A stretch of DNA of 64,000 nt from Callipepla californica brunnescens (Eukaryota > Chordata > Aves > Galliformes > Odontophoridae). The notes beneath the pieces are model-generated. The model was not told where the DNA came from. It saw only the letters and a program-made list of their open reading frames with translations, and made no database searches. The position numbers were made by a program, and so were the translations under genes. Below, one piece after another: positions 28,060-40,086 of the stretch. Positions within the stretch are counted from its first letter, which is position 1; each line of letters begins with the position of its first letter. The DNA is taken from contig JALIRH010000043.1 in the NCBI GenBank assembly GCA_023055505.1, positions 444,001 through 508,000 of the forward strand. The letters are read 5' to 3'.

Positions 28060-28140
28060 AGTGGTGGGAGGCGGGCGGTTGGGCTGGATGTGATCGTAGA
28101 GATCTTTTCCAACATTAATGATGCTACGATTCTGTCCTCG
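28060..28140 (+). mobile_element. CR1 LINE 3' end fragment
   Basis: The sequence 'ggttgggctggatgtgatcg' followed by 'agatcttttccaacattaat' and 'gctacgattctgt' is the CR1 3' terminal region in sense orientation. Only about 80 bp are clearly retained, and the 5' limit is unclear. Confidence 0.75.
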
Positions 28141-30314
28141 AGTGCTGCGCAAATTCGGGTTTATATGTTTTAGATCACAAGAAGTTAAGTGCTGCCGTTC
28201 GAGCCCCGCTGTGATGAGCTGTACCTGCTTTTGTTTGCCGCCTGTTACTGCCCATTAACTCCTCAGCAGACGCTCGTAGTCAGAACTCAAGTGGCTCTAA
28301 TCACGCCTCGTTTACCCTCCTTGGGAAAGAATAAAGTTCACTCAAATTAAGACCACTTTCTCTGGGAACAGAAGCACCCCACGTGAAGCTCAGTGCGTTT
28401 TAAAGATTTCTCTTTTGCTGTGCACCTTTTCCTCACTCGGTTTTGCTTTGCAGAGTCCTTTTCTCGGGAAGGAAAGCTCCCGTTTTCCCAGGAGCAGGTC
28501 TGGAAGTCGTCTCGTTTGTGCCGTGCCAGGCACTGGAGCTCAGCGCTGGAGCAGAGCCCGATCCAAAAGCATTCAGCTGCAAAAGAAGGGGGGGAAACTC
28601 GGCAGGAGCATGAGACAGAGCACGTAAAAGCAGAGCGGGTGAGCAGGAAAGCACTGTCCCTTAATTGAGCTATGGTGAAGGAGTAGCGGTGATTACGAGG
28701 CCTGCAGATCTTTGTTTACAAGAGCTGCCTTCCTGCGGTCTGTCTCCATCGGGCAGAGCACCCACGCTGCCCACGGGAGCCGAAGCAGCGTGGCCGCGCG
28801 TGCACCGCTCCGGGGATGGGGGTGCCCGGGGTGGCAGTACTGGACCGCACCTCCGGACATGAGCTCCCCACACTGCGCTGCTCCGGCCCGGCTCCCGGCG
28901 CTCTGACATCTCGACCGAGGGGCTCAGATCGTTTTTTATACCACCTGGGCAAAGGGAGAAGGTTTTGAGAGGCCCAGAAGCACGGTAGTTCTGCTCCCAC
29001 CCGCAGGCAGCCAGCAGCGGGCGGGCGCTGCCGATGTCCCCCCACGGCCGCCCCGTCGGGGCTGTGCTGCCCTGGGATGTGCCAGCAGGGGCTCTGGCAC
29101 GGTGCGGCTCGCTGCTTTATTGCAAATAACTTTGGCCGTTGCTGCTGCCATAACAATAAAAAGCAAACCCCCCAGATCCCTGCCTGCTCCGTCCTTTGGC
29201 TGGATCTGCTGCTGGCAGAGGCTTTGCCAGCGCCAGGTGCACGGGGCTGCTCAGGGCATGCAATGAAACCCAGCTCTGACTTCTTTTTGTGTGTCAGTTT
29301 AACCCCTTCCTATATTTGCCCCAGAGGAACTCCCTCCCTTTCCAGGTTGTCAAACCGAGTGGTATTTTCCCCACTTGTGAGTGTCTTAATGTTGAACGGA
29401 GCCCCTTCAGGAGCCCTGCTGCCCTTGTGCTGCTTCCTCAGCATCTCCCTGCTGATGCCCCGACCCTCCTGGTTATTCAGGCTGCTCCACTCCTCCACCC
29501 AGCACACGGCAGCAGTCACTGCTTCCTCGTTCCTTCTGCATCTCCCATAGGTTTCACCAAATCCCCATTGTCAGTGGTGGTGACCGCACAGAGAACCTGG
29601 AGGTGCGTGAGACGTTCAGCTCTCTGCTGTCTTTCAGGTAAGCAAATTTAAACACCTAACTCCGTCTGACAGTTCCAATTATTATTCTTTTAACTACGCA
29701 ATGAGAGAGGAAGGGAAAAAAAAAAAAGAGATTTATCACAAAAGATTATTTTGGGGGAAGGGGGAGGAGGACGGGGGAACTCTAGAATGTTTTATTTATG
29801 GGAATACTGCAAATTACCTTAATAAATTCCTTTCCTAAGCTGTGTCAGCTACTAAAACATTGTTCTTTGTGGGTGAATAACTTTTAATTTGAGCGTTCTA
29901 GTATTCAGCAGAGTGAGGTAATGGATTAGCAATTGCCTGTATTGTAAATGTCATCTTGGCATAATTAGGGTGATTATTGTTAACCAGTGGAGTTCAGTAT
30001 TTATCTGTCGCTGGGTGAGAGAATATAACAAAGCCCCAATTAGTTATAAATGGTGGTGGGTGGTGGGAAGGGAACGCAGCCCCTGAAATGCTGTTTTTGT
30101 TTTAAATTTGTTTCAGTGTTTATTTGGTTTTAACATCCGCATGATGGTGATCTCCCCCTGACAGGAGGGACCACCGCGTGCCAGGCCTTCGTTCCACGGC
30201 AGCGTGAGCAGCACTGCTTCCCTGCACAGCACTGTCATGGTGCACACACGGGGAGAAGGCGCACGGCCCCTGAGTCTGCCCAGCACTGCCAGCCCTCAGA
30301 AGCAGAAAATCAAA
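28141..30314. other. Gene-free interval
   Basis: No gene is recognised. About 28740-29060 is moderately CpG-rich ('gtggccgcgcgtgcaccgc', 'cacggccgccccgtcgg') without any recognisable exon. About 29780-30060 is AT-rich with several homeodomain-type cores ('tggattagcaattgcc', 'cataattagggtgattat') and could be a regulatory element. Confidence 0.4.
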
Positions 30315-30410
30315 ATTGGTTGGATTGGAGGGGACCTTAAGGAGCATCTCCCCCCCCCTCCCCCCACGGGCTGGGTGCCCCCAGCTCGGCCTGCCCAGGG
30401 CCCCCCCCTT
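30315..30410 (-). mobile_element. CR1 LINE 3' fragment, antisense
   Basis: The block 'ggttggattggaggggacct' followed by 'taaggagcatctcc' and C-runs is the reverse complement of the CR1 3' part. It is a short diverged copy with approximate edges. Confidence 0.7.
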
Positions 30411-33400
30411 TTTCAGCTGACTCCATCTCGATTTCCTCCTGTTCCACTCTGTCCCGTTCAGCTCCTCATTGTCCATTCATTTCTGATGGCCAAATGGAAA
30501 CTGTGAGAGGAAGCGGTCTGAATTCAGCTCTGCAGAGGAAGAGATAGGAAGCCATATCACGGGCAGATACAGAGCAGTGTCCCCATTGGGAATGCATCTC
30601 TGTTTCTCCCAGGGCAGCGAGCATCTAGCTCAAGGCACCAGGGTTAATGTCCTTCGCAAATACTTATCCGGCCTAATAGATCTGGGGATATTGCTATCAC
30701 TCACTGATATTTCAAAATCTCTCCTCTTAATCCTGACAAGCTCTTGCCCTTAATAACTTCAGTGGGACTCTTGCCAGAGCCAAGACTGTCAAGTCAGATT
30801 CTCAAATGAAACAAAAAGAAAAGCAGGAAGGGAAGTTCAAGGTGAGGGTTTTTTTTTTGCTCTGTGCTTTTTACGGATGTTCATAGATGGAAACTGTTGG
30901 GATTTTTTCCTTCTGATTATCTAAATGTCAAATGTCCTGAGAAATCTTTCCAGATGCAGCCACAGATGACATAGGATGGAGAGAACAAAGCCATCAGGGG
31001 CTGAGGACGGAGAAAGAAGGCTGAGAGTCTCATGGGAGGGACACAGCAGATTTCAGAGGGAAGCAGGAATCATGTAATTTATAGAGCTTATACATAGAAA
31101 TAGTTTATACTTCTTTGGTTAGGGAATATTTAAGTATGCTGTAATAGTCAGCTGTTGTGAGTTATCTCTGACAACAGGTTGCTCGTGGCTGCAGTGTTCG
31201 GTGGGAGCTCCTGACACTCTTTGAAACGTTTTGCAGTGCTCAGTCTCCTGTGACGAAGATTATCTCAGCTTTCATTAAGAATGAGAGGAACATTTCTATA
31301 CTTTCTCTGTTGCAGAAAACCTAGAAAACGTGAAGCTGAGTGCCACAAAGCAAATGAAGCCCCAGTTCCCATTTTGAGGCATTCTGTGGTTGCTGGATAC
31401 GTTCTCCCCTGGGGACGAGGAAGGCAGATCCATGGTTTGCAGCGCTGCTGATGAGCAATGAGCTCTTGTGGTGATGTGAGCCACAGGAGGCAGTGAGCAG
31501 CAGGAACAGGAGGTGGGAGCTGCTCTCAGGAAGAACTGGCCTTTTCCTGCAGCCCTTTCAGAGCAGTGCACGGTGCCCTAGGATCCCTCCAGGCAGCAGC
31601 TCAGAAGCAGGACAGCTTTCTTTGCTCAGCTCTGCTTGGTCCGTGTGAGCAGGTATCCCCCCCAGACCCACCCTAACCCCGCACCATTTGTTTTCTCCCA
31701 GAGTGCAGAATCACCTTTTCACCCAGGGAAGGAACTGAGGCCACCAGGTGGAGATCTGCAGCATCTCTGGGAGGATCCGTGTCCCAGGAGGAAGAGGGGT
31801 TGGGGGTGGGTGGTGCCTGATTCACCTTCCACAGCACTGCACAGGTTCTGCTTCATTCTATCCTCAAAGCTATTGCACGCTCAGTAAAGCTAACTTTGAT
31901 CTGCTTGTACCTGAAACAAGCCAATAATCCTTTGGGGTTTTGGGGGGGGGATTCATTTCTCTTTTTTCCTATTTGGCCAAACTTCTGCTATTGCTTATTC
32001 AGATGTATTTGGAAGCTTACAAACTTACAAAAATTTCCAGCACCAACATTTTTCAAAGAAGTGTTTCCGCTCTTCCCAGTAAATATTCTGCCTCTGGCCT
32101 TTGGTGGGGGGAAAGATGCTTTGGTCAGAGTAGGAAAAAATAAAAACATATAAACATTTTGTAGCAGTCATCAAACACAATTTCAGTTTGGTTTTACAGA
32201 GGAGCAGAACTTTCTTTTTTCTTCAGCAGCTACGGGAGTGTCAGCGTTACTTTCATAGAGCACTCAGCAAAAGGGTTTTTCCACTGATACGTTCACTTTC
32301 CACGGAAAGTCAATAGATACACTCAGAGCAATTCCTGAACAGAATAGGAGGGTTCAAAGGGGACTTTTGAAAGGTTGAACTCACTTGTATGAACTAAAGC
32401 AGTGTCTCATTCCTTGAAGGCTTGATCCAGCCCCCACTGAGAGATATGAAATTGCTTCAACAGAATCAGGACCTGACCTTAACCCAGAGACAAGCCGGGG
32501 CCTGGAGCAGCCCCAGCCGCGTGACACAGGCACAGACATGCCAGCAGCCACCTCCTCCCCCTGCCCTGCTTTGTGCTGCAGTCAGTCCCTGGGAGAAAAT
32601 AGAAACTCGTCACAATGAGCAGAGCAGAGGCTTGGCTCCGTAGTGTCATTTAATGCCTGATAATCCTTCATCCCAATTTGCTCCAATTTATTAGATGTCC
32701 CTGGAAAGAGGTGTGATGGAAATACCATGGAAACGTGAGGCAGGTGGAGCCATGAGCTCACATCTCTCCAGCAGTAGTTTCATCAGGGAGAGCAGAGCTG
32801 ACATCACGTGTGCACCTCCCTCTCCTCTCCCCATCTTCACACCAAGAGCCCAAAGACAGCCCCACGCTGCCGCACAGAGAGGCACTGTTCGTCAGGACTG
32901 GAGTGGAAATCGTGTCCACAACTGTCAGCACCAACAGTCGTCCCAACGTAATCCCAACATGGGCAGAAGGGGGAGATTAGAATGCCTGAGCTAAGCTGCT
33001 TGCATCTGGAGACACCCCGTGGGGTGTTGCTTCCCTGTCCCAGCCCTTCTGCTTCGGCAGTGCCACTTGGCTCAGATAATTTACTTTTAATAGACTGGGT
33101 ACAAATGAGATTGCAAAGGAAGCACGTGATTCAGAGCTGGGATTTCTGAGTCACATTCTCGTTCCCCCTCGTGCCTCCTAGGCCTCTAATAAACTACAAA
33201 GAGACATTAAGAAAACAATAAGAACTCTTTATCTACGGAGGCTGGGGAACAGGAACAGTGAGCCGGCAATAATGGATTCTGCATGTTTGCAGTACGTCCC
33301 TGTGGCAGAAAGCTGAACGAGGAGAACGGGAAGATCAGGTGCTCGGGACATGGAGTGGCAGCAGTGGGCAGGGAGCAGGTGACAGTGCCTGGGGTTGCTG

Positions 33401-36400
33401 AGCACACCTTCCTTGGCCATCTCCCTGGAGGTGTTGGGCTGTGTCTGTGCTGCATCCCACTGCAATCTCAGGGGAAGTTGGCAGCTGCCCCGTGTGCTGC
33501 GAGGCATCTTCTACATCACCCCCAACGGGCACTGCATCACCTGGGCCAGGATAGAGCACAGGTGTCAGCAGCAGCACATAAATGGGAACAGCAAAGGGGC
33601 CACATCCTCCCCAGGCCCTCAGCATCTCTGATTGTGACAGTGCTTCTGCAGACAACTGCAGGTAATGGGAAAATCAGGCCTAGGGAATCAACAAAGGGCC
33701 CCCCAGGCAAGGAAATCAATGCAAAATAAAGTGGAGGTTAAAAACACATACGCAGAACTAATTACAGGAAGAGAACTGAGCCTGGGGTGGATGAGAGCCC
33801 TTGATAAAAGAAACGGCTCCACCAGGTAAATGGAGCAGCTGGCCTCAATGGCTTGGGTTATTTATTTTATTTTTTTCTCTTTCTTCATGTAGGTCAGTTG
33901 TCTTCCCAAGGGGGTTTCTCTTAAACTCCTTCTTAGGATCTCAATTACAAACTCGACACAAATTAACAACAGCAGATAATAGAATAGTTAGAGCAAAAGA
34001 AACCTCAGAGAAAAATGCAGTGCACTTAGACCAGAGCAAATAGCAAAGCGTTCATGGGAAAGGGGAATCAATGTGGCAGATATTTATTACAGTCTTTAGG
34101 AGGGGAAATGGGACTCAACCAGAGCCCATTTAAAGTTGTGTTCTGCTTGGGTTTCGCCATAAACAAAAGTGATGAGTCCAGCCCTGTCCTTACACTTTTG
34201 TGCCCAGCACATTTTAATTAGAGTTAAGAAAATAGAAGGGAGAAAAGAAAAACAAGAGAAAATAGAAAGAGAGAAAAGAGGTAAGAAAAATCTCCAGCTG
34301 ATTCATAATTTAGTATCTGTTCTGCTCAGACTTCTGTTGGATCTTCCAAAAGCAACGTCCCCTTTCATTCAGATTGGGTAGCTCCTGTTCAAACGTCCTT
34401 TTGATGCCACACATGAAGAGAAAACAAACAACCATGAGCAGAGAGAGGAGGGGAAAAAAAAGAAGGCAAACAATGCAATATGTATAGAATCTAACACAAC
34501 ACAGCATCCCACACTGGGAGGCAGAGCCCAGAGCTGGTGGCTGTCATTCAGCACGAGTGGGAACACGCTAGAAAATGAAAGGACAATGGGAAGGCACATT
34601 ACGAGTAACCAAACCCTTGCTTTCACAGCCTGCCTGCCAGCACACACTCACACCAAGCAGGGTGTGCTCAGACACGTTCAGAGCCATGCAGCAGGAATGC
34701 CCCTGTGCACACACTTGTAGGGACGTACCCACGATCTGCACGAGGAACAGCAGCAATGCCACGCTGGCAGGTGGGAATCCTTTTCTCACTCCCTCTGCCC
34801 AATGCTAGCTTGAATGCAAGCAGAGGCCCCACAACACGTGTATGTTTGTTGACAGGTTTCTGCACGAAACGTGTCCTCCCTGCCTGACCCATCCCACTGC
34901 GTTTCTGTCTGTGTTTGGACGTGGTGGAGATCGGTAGCACTGAGCTCGGATTCCAGTCAAGAAATCTGAAATTGGATTTGAGGTGAGTCCTGCTCCAAGT
35001 ATAGCTCAGAATCAAATTATTTTAGTTATAGCAGGGAGGGGGAAGAGAAACAGAGCAGGTGAAATAATAGCAACTGTCTAGCTAAGATAAGCCAGACAAG
35101 ACAAAATATTCATTCTGATTATGTTAGCACACCAAACAGAGAGAAGTGTAATTCCATCCACCTGCCCAAATCAGGGAAAATTACTGTCACCAACGGTGCA
35201 CAATTTAGGAGTGTTAAGTCATTAAAACTGGGTAGAAACGGTAACGTCCCATTATTTGATGCCATTGATACTAAACCTCTCTGTGAAAGGGAGATCCTCT
35301 GAGTCCGTGGCTGCAAATGGAGATGCAGCAAGCTCTCTGAAGGTTCACGAGCCTTACTGATAATGGAGAGTATTTCCAACCTAAGCAGTGTGCTGACACC
35401 TCGTACCCTCTGCTGTCCTTCACAGACCCAACACAGGGCTGAATCTGAGCAGTCTCCCCCGGCTCACGGCTGTGTCTGCTTGCTCCGAAGGATGGCTGGG
35501 GTGGCTGCAGACCTGGAGCAGGCAAAGCTGTGCCATGCTGTGCTCTGTTTGCCCCCAGCCCTGCCAGAGATTTTCTGTGTCATCTTGAGCAATCACAATG
35601 ACTAGATACGTCCCCTTCCATATCAGACAGCTCATACAGGTGTCCTCATTAACCTCATTAACTAATGAGCCAAACGGATCACACAGTTCTGCTGATGAGA
35701 CTCACTTTGAGTCTTGGAATGCAAGTATCACTCCATTAGCCCATGGTAATCAGTCCAACATGATCAAAGGGCTCTTTTCAATATTTGCCAGCATAGTGGG
35801 ATACAAGGAGATTAAATTGGACTCTGCTTGGAAAACAGAGGTGATGAAGGTGAAACACAAAAAGACAAAATGAGGACTGTGAGGAAACTATTCCCTGCTC
35901 TTGGAAATCAGTGCATTTTTTGAAAGAGGGCACAGCCAGTTTATGGAGCATCCTCGGTTTGTCATTTTCCCCACCGCTCCAGTCATTTGTGGAGGAGCGG
36001 GGCTGCCACCATCTAAAGGCACAAAACAAAGACAGGAGAAAAATGTCCTGGTTTAGGGAAGCAGGGAAACCTGTGGCTCAAGCTGTGTCTCTGCAGGAGC
36101 TGGGGAAAGCTACAGTTTTCTGCAGCCACCTGGAGCTTAATTGCCACTTAAAGGAATTATCTTCAGTCTTTTTCCCTAAGAAAAACAACTTTGTACAGAG
36201 CAGAGAGACAGATAGGAAAACAGGTTGGAAATCGCCTTGGAGACCTCTTTTCCATCCTTTCCCCACGTTCACAGGGAAAGAAAATAAAAACAAAATGCAA
36301 TCAACAGGGACAGGGAAGAAAAAAGTTGATGAAGAGCATGTACCTCCAGAAGCTGGAATGGGAAAGAACAGAACCATTCAAGCTTTCCCTGGTGTGGTGT

Positions 36401-38422
36401 TCCTTCCCCAGGTCCCTGCAGTTGGTCTCTGGCACACGCTGCTGCTGGGCTGGTCCTACATCTCACTGAGCACACCTTCCTTGTGTCGTCTCTCAGGGTT
36501 TGTTCTTCTGCTTTTGGTGTTATCATAATTAATGTTCTTAGGGATTTCTCCCAGCATTTGGTACTCTGACTAGGATTCTACCAGAAAGACAATTTCTTCT
36601 CTCTTTTAAAGAAAAAAGGAAGCTTTTTCCTCTTTCATATATACCAGAATAACTCCTTGTTGAAATGAGCTACTTGCTGTGGGAGAAAGGCACTGCACTG
36701 ACAGGCTTGAAAACTGACAACTTACTATTAAACTACAAAAAAGTCACCTCCCCACTGATGGTGAAGGCTTAGCAGCAGGAGGCTCTTCTCTTCCAGAATC
36801 CTTTTGCTGTACTAAAAGCTTCAGAGGAAGCTGTCAGAAACCAGGAACGGGCAGGCCTAGCCTAGTTTACCCAGAGCTTAAACTAGCCCTAGTTCAGACC
36901 CCGAGTTGTTTCTGTTCTCTCTCCATTGTCCTGCAGTCACACTTCATAACACCATGTTCAGATTCCCTTCTGAGCATCTCTGAGTGGTACTGAGGGATCT
37001 GGGCCTCCTTCCAATGTACCACACTGAAGTGCTATGGAACAGTGCCCCTCACTAAGAGTGGTTTTCAGTGCTCAGGGCTGTAAAACAAGGCTCCAGTTCC
37101 TCCTTCCTATTTTCCCCCATTTATTCCTAATGCTGGTGTCTCATCAGCCCATGAGTGGCACTCCTATGTTCCTGTTTCTCCCTCTGCACCCAACAGTCTC
37201 TGTACACATTGATCCACACACATTATCAGCTCAGTTCTCAGCATATGGTTTTCAAGCACTTGCTTTTAGAAGCACTAAAATCACATAAAATAATCCAGAC
37301 TGTTCCATGTAAGCACTCTCTCTGATTCACCAAAGGCTTTGTATCTAAAAAAAAAACATATTGTGACTTCTTGCACATTTAAATATTTTAACTCAAGCCC
37401 TTATCTGAAAATGACCTTGGCAGTAGAACAGACAGTAGGAAAGTCCTCAAACTATTGGTGTGGGAAGGGACTGTTTCAAGAATGGCTCCGGGTTATTGAG
37501 ATGTGCACTCTGGGTGAGTGGGGTCGTCATATTGGAGGTACAGCTTTGTAGGAAATAATGCACTGCCTGCAGGACCCACTCTGGGTCCAGAGGCTTCATA
37601 CCTAACGTTGGCTCGCTTTTGTTTTCTTGGCCTTCATCCTCAGCTCACGTGTATCTGTCTTTCTTAACAGAAGTCAGCTGAGATTCCTCTGTGCGTGTGA
37701 GCTGAAGATCAGATCCAAGACTCTGTATTGCAGACGAGATTCACAGGGATTCTTGGCATGTGAAGCAGGAAAATAAAAGTCTTTTTGTACTCCCCAAATT
37801 TCCCAGGAATAAAACAAATCTGCGGTCAAAACTATTCAAATGACTTTTCAGGAGATCATTCATCTATTAATGCATTTCTTTTTAAGCAGACGGAGTTTGC
37901 AAATGTACTTTGTGCTTATAGGCTAACCTGTGCCATTGCCATCGTGGCCAAGCCTGATTTCTGACAGCTCTGTGTTCACAGCGAGTCCCACGTCCGTGCT
38001 GAAATAGACAGGTTTCTGCTCAACAGAGATAGGCTTTAATTAGAAGAATAACTTAATAAGGATATTACCGGGGCTGTAGTGGCTCTCGAGGCCAGGTCAC
38101 ATGCATATTCAAGTAATTCAGGTGTATACCCACCCGAAAACCACTTGATTTCTCAGGATGAGAGATCAGAATCGAGCGCAGGGTCTCACATCCATGCCCT
38201 CGCAGAGCAGTGCTGTAAACTGGCCAAAGCTGTTTTGAAATCAGTGCTCATGCTGCTGAGCCTCCCCAGGGAGCCTGGCAGGTTGGCTTTAGCTGGTTCC
38301 TTAGGATTGCATTACTTTGCAGTCCACTGCTGCCCATCACTGCGTATGGTGCGTTCTTGCACTCCTGGGATTGGGCTGAGGCACAGTTACCTCTCACTTC
38401 TGCTCTCTTTCTGCTTCTGAGC
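30411..38422. other. Gene-free interval
   Basis: No protein-coding exon is recognised. Features seen are an AT-rich patch at about 30640-30830, a nearly pure purine tract at about 34228-34300, and a 3'-terminal-exon-like arrangement on the plus strand at 37671-37777. That arrangement is a pyrimidine tract and AG ending at 37670, about 100 nt without a long frame, then AATAAA at 37772 with a T-rich stretch behind it. It would fit the last exon of a non-coding RNA but is unsupported otherwise. Confidence 0.4.
34228..34300 (+). repeat. Purine-rich low-complexity tract
   Basis: About 70 bases are almost entirely A and G, with repeated 'gaaaatagaa' and 'gagagaaaag' words. It is simple low-complexity sequence with mirror-repeat character. 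No coding role is visible. Confidence 0.8.
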
Positions 38423-38662
38423 CACTGTATGGGAACTGTTGAATCATGGCCTGAACCACTGATTGATCACCTGAGGCGAGCCCTGAGTCAGCTGCAGGGG
38501 CACAACTGAGTGTGATTGCAAGGGGTGGAGTTTGACTCCACCTCTCCCAGACCCCATTTAAGGGCTGACCTCCAGTGGGGAAGGATCTCTGGTTGGGGAT
38601 CCCTCTCTGGTGGAGTTATCGGTGAGCCTCAACCGTCATCAAGGTGAGCCACTCTCTTTTGC
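38423..38662 (+). mobile_element. LTR-like interspersed repeat, copy 2
   Basis: This is the partner of the copy at 20449-20690. Shared words include 'ggcctgaaccactgat', 'aggggtggag', 'catttaagggctgac', 'tggagtt' and 'ggtgag'. The TATA-like word lies at about 38556-38562. This copy has extra sequence ('tttgactccacctctcccag') relative to copy 1. It has no adjacent CR1 tail, which helps mark the true left boundary near 'cactgta'. No internal retroviral genes flank it, so it would be a solo LTR if the LTR call is right. Confidence 0.55.
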
Positions 38663-40055
38663 TATTTGTTTGTATACCATCTACTTAAAGCCTACCAAAA
38701 ATATACCACCTTTTGCACTATTTCCTTGAGTGCTTTCCTTGGGGTTATTTGCCCTACAGCCACCCATACCAACTTGGTCGACATGGATAAAATAAGCCTT
38801 TGGTACACAGCAAACAGAGTTATAGAGCCTGTGAGCGACGAGTAAACTGGAGCTTTTGTTTGTGTATCAGCAACTGTCAGGAGCATCCTGGCTGCGGGCA
38901 TTTATTCCAGGTGATGCTGTAAAGAACAGAAACGAGATAGCAAGACTTTGCATGCCACATAGAATCTGCAGTGCCAGCAGTGAGAAAGCTCTTACAAATT
39001 AAGTATAGCTGACCTGCAGGAATAAGCCTAAGGAAGAATAAGCCATAATAATCACAGCTCTTTTAAAGCCTCTGTTTTGTGAGAGAGTCTTGAATAGCTT
39101 TATAAAATCAGGCAAGTATTTATTGTAACAACTTAGGGAAGGGAACATAAAGGCCCTGAGAGGCAGTGGCTGGCACATTCAGATGCTGGTTGAGATCCAT
39201 GTGTGCTTTGTTGCTAATGACCTAGAAAAGTGTGATTGCTCATGTCTCATGTTGAACACCTACACAGGAAAGCAGTCATACACAGGGACCATTTGTGAAT
39301 ACCTTGCCCAATTAACTTCCTCAATATCCCACAGAAACAGTAACAGAGAAGTAGAAGCAAGCCTTGCTGACAGCACTGCTGCCCAACCTGAGCTGCCCCG
39401 GAGCTGCAGAGCCCCTGGAAGGATGGTTGCCTGACTTTCAGAGAGCCGTTTGCCCTTGGAACATTCTGCATAACTGTTATTACTGTTTGGGTGGTTACCA
39501 ACAGGATTTCTATTTGAATAATGGCTTTGCCCCTCCCTGAGTTACATCAAATTAGGGCTTCAGTTTGTTTGCGTGTCTTCTCTTCTTGTTTTAATTAAGA
39601 TGCGCTTTTTCTAATTATCCAAAGGGAAACATAACACATATTAAAACCTGAATTATGTAAGGAGCTGGGATAACTAATATTCGAGGGAAGGGGCAGCATG
39701 GCTGTGTTACTCGGACACCGTCCTCTTCCAGTGACTTTCATCCAGGCTCGCAGCTCAGACATTAATTAGCACTCTCCTTTTCCCTGTGAGCAGCGGGCTC
39801 CCACCACCAGCTGCACAGAGGCACAGAGAGGAACGGAAACTTGTGGGGACAGAGAGTGACGCGATTTCCTGCTCAGATCCATTGGGAAGAGATACAGCTC
39901 TGTTCTGACCACCTGAACACAGCAAGAGTAGAGGCTGAACTTTGCTGATCTCCAGAAACGTCTCCTGTGTGTCCATGGAAATATCTGGCCCTGACCACAG
40001 CTGGCAGGAAGACAGATTTAGGGTACACTAGGGAAACTGGAATAGCAATGGTCTT

Positions 40056-40086
<31 letters not shown>

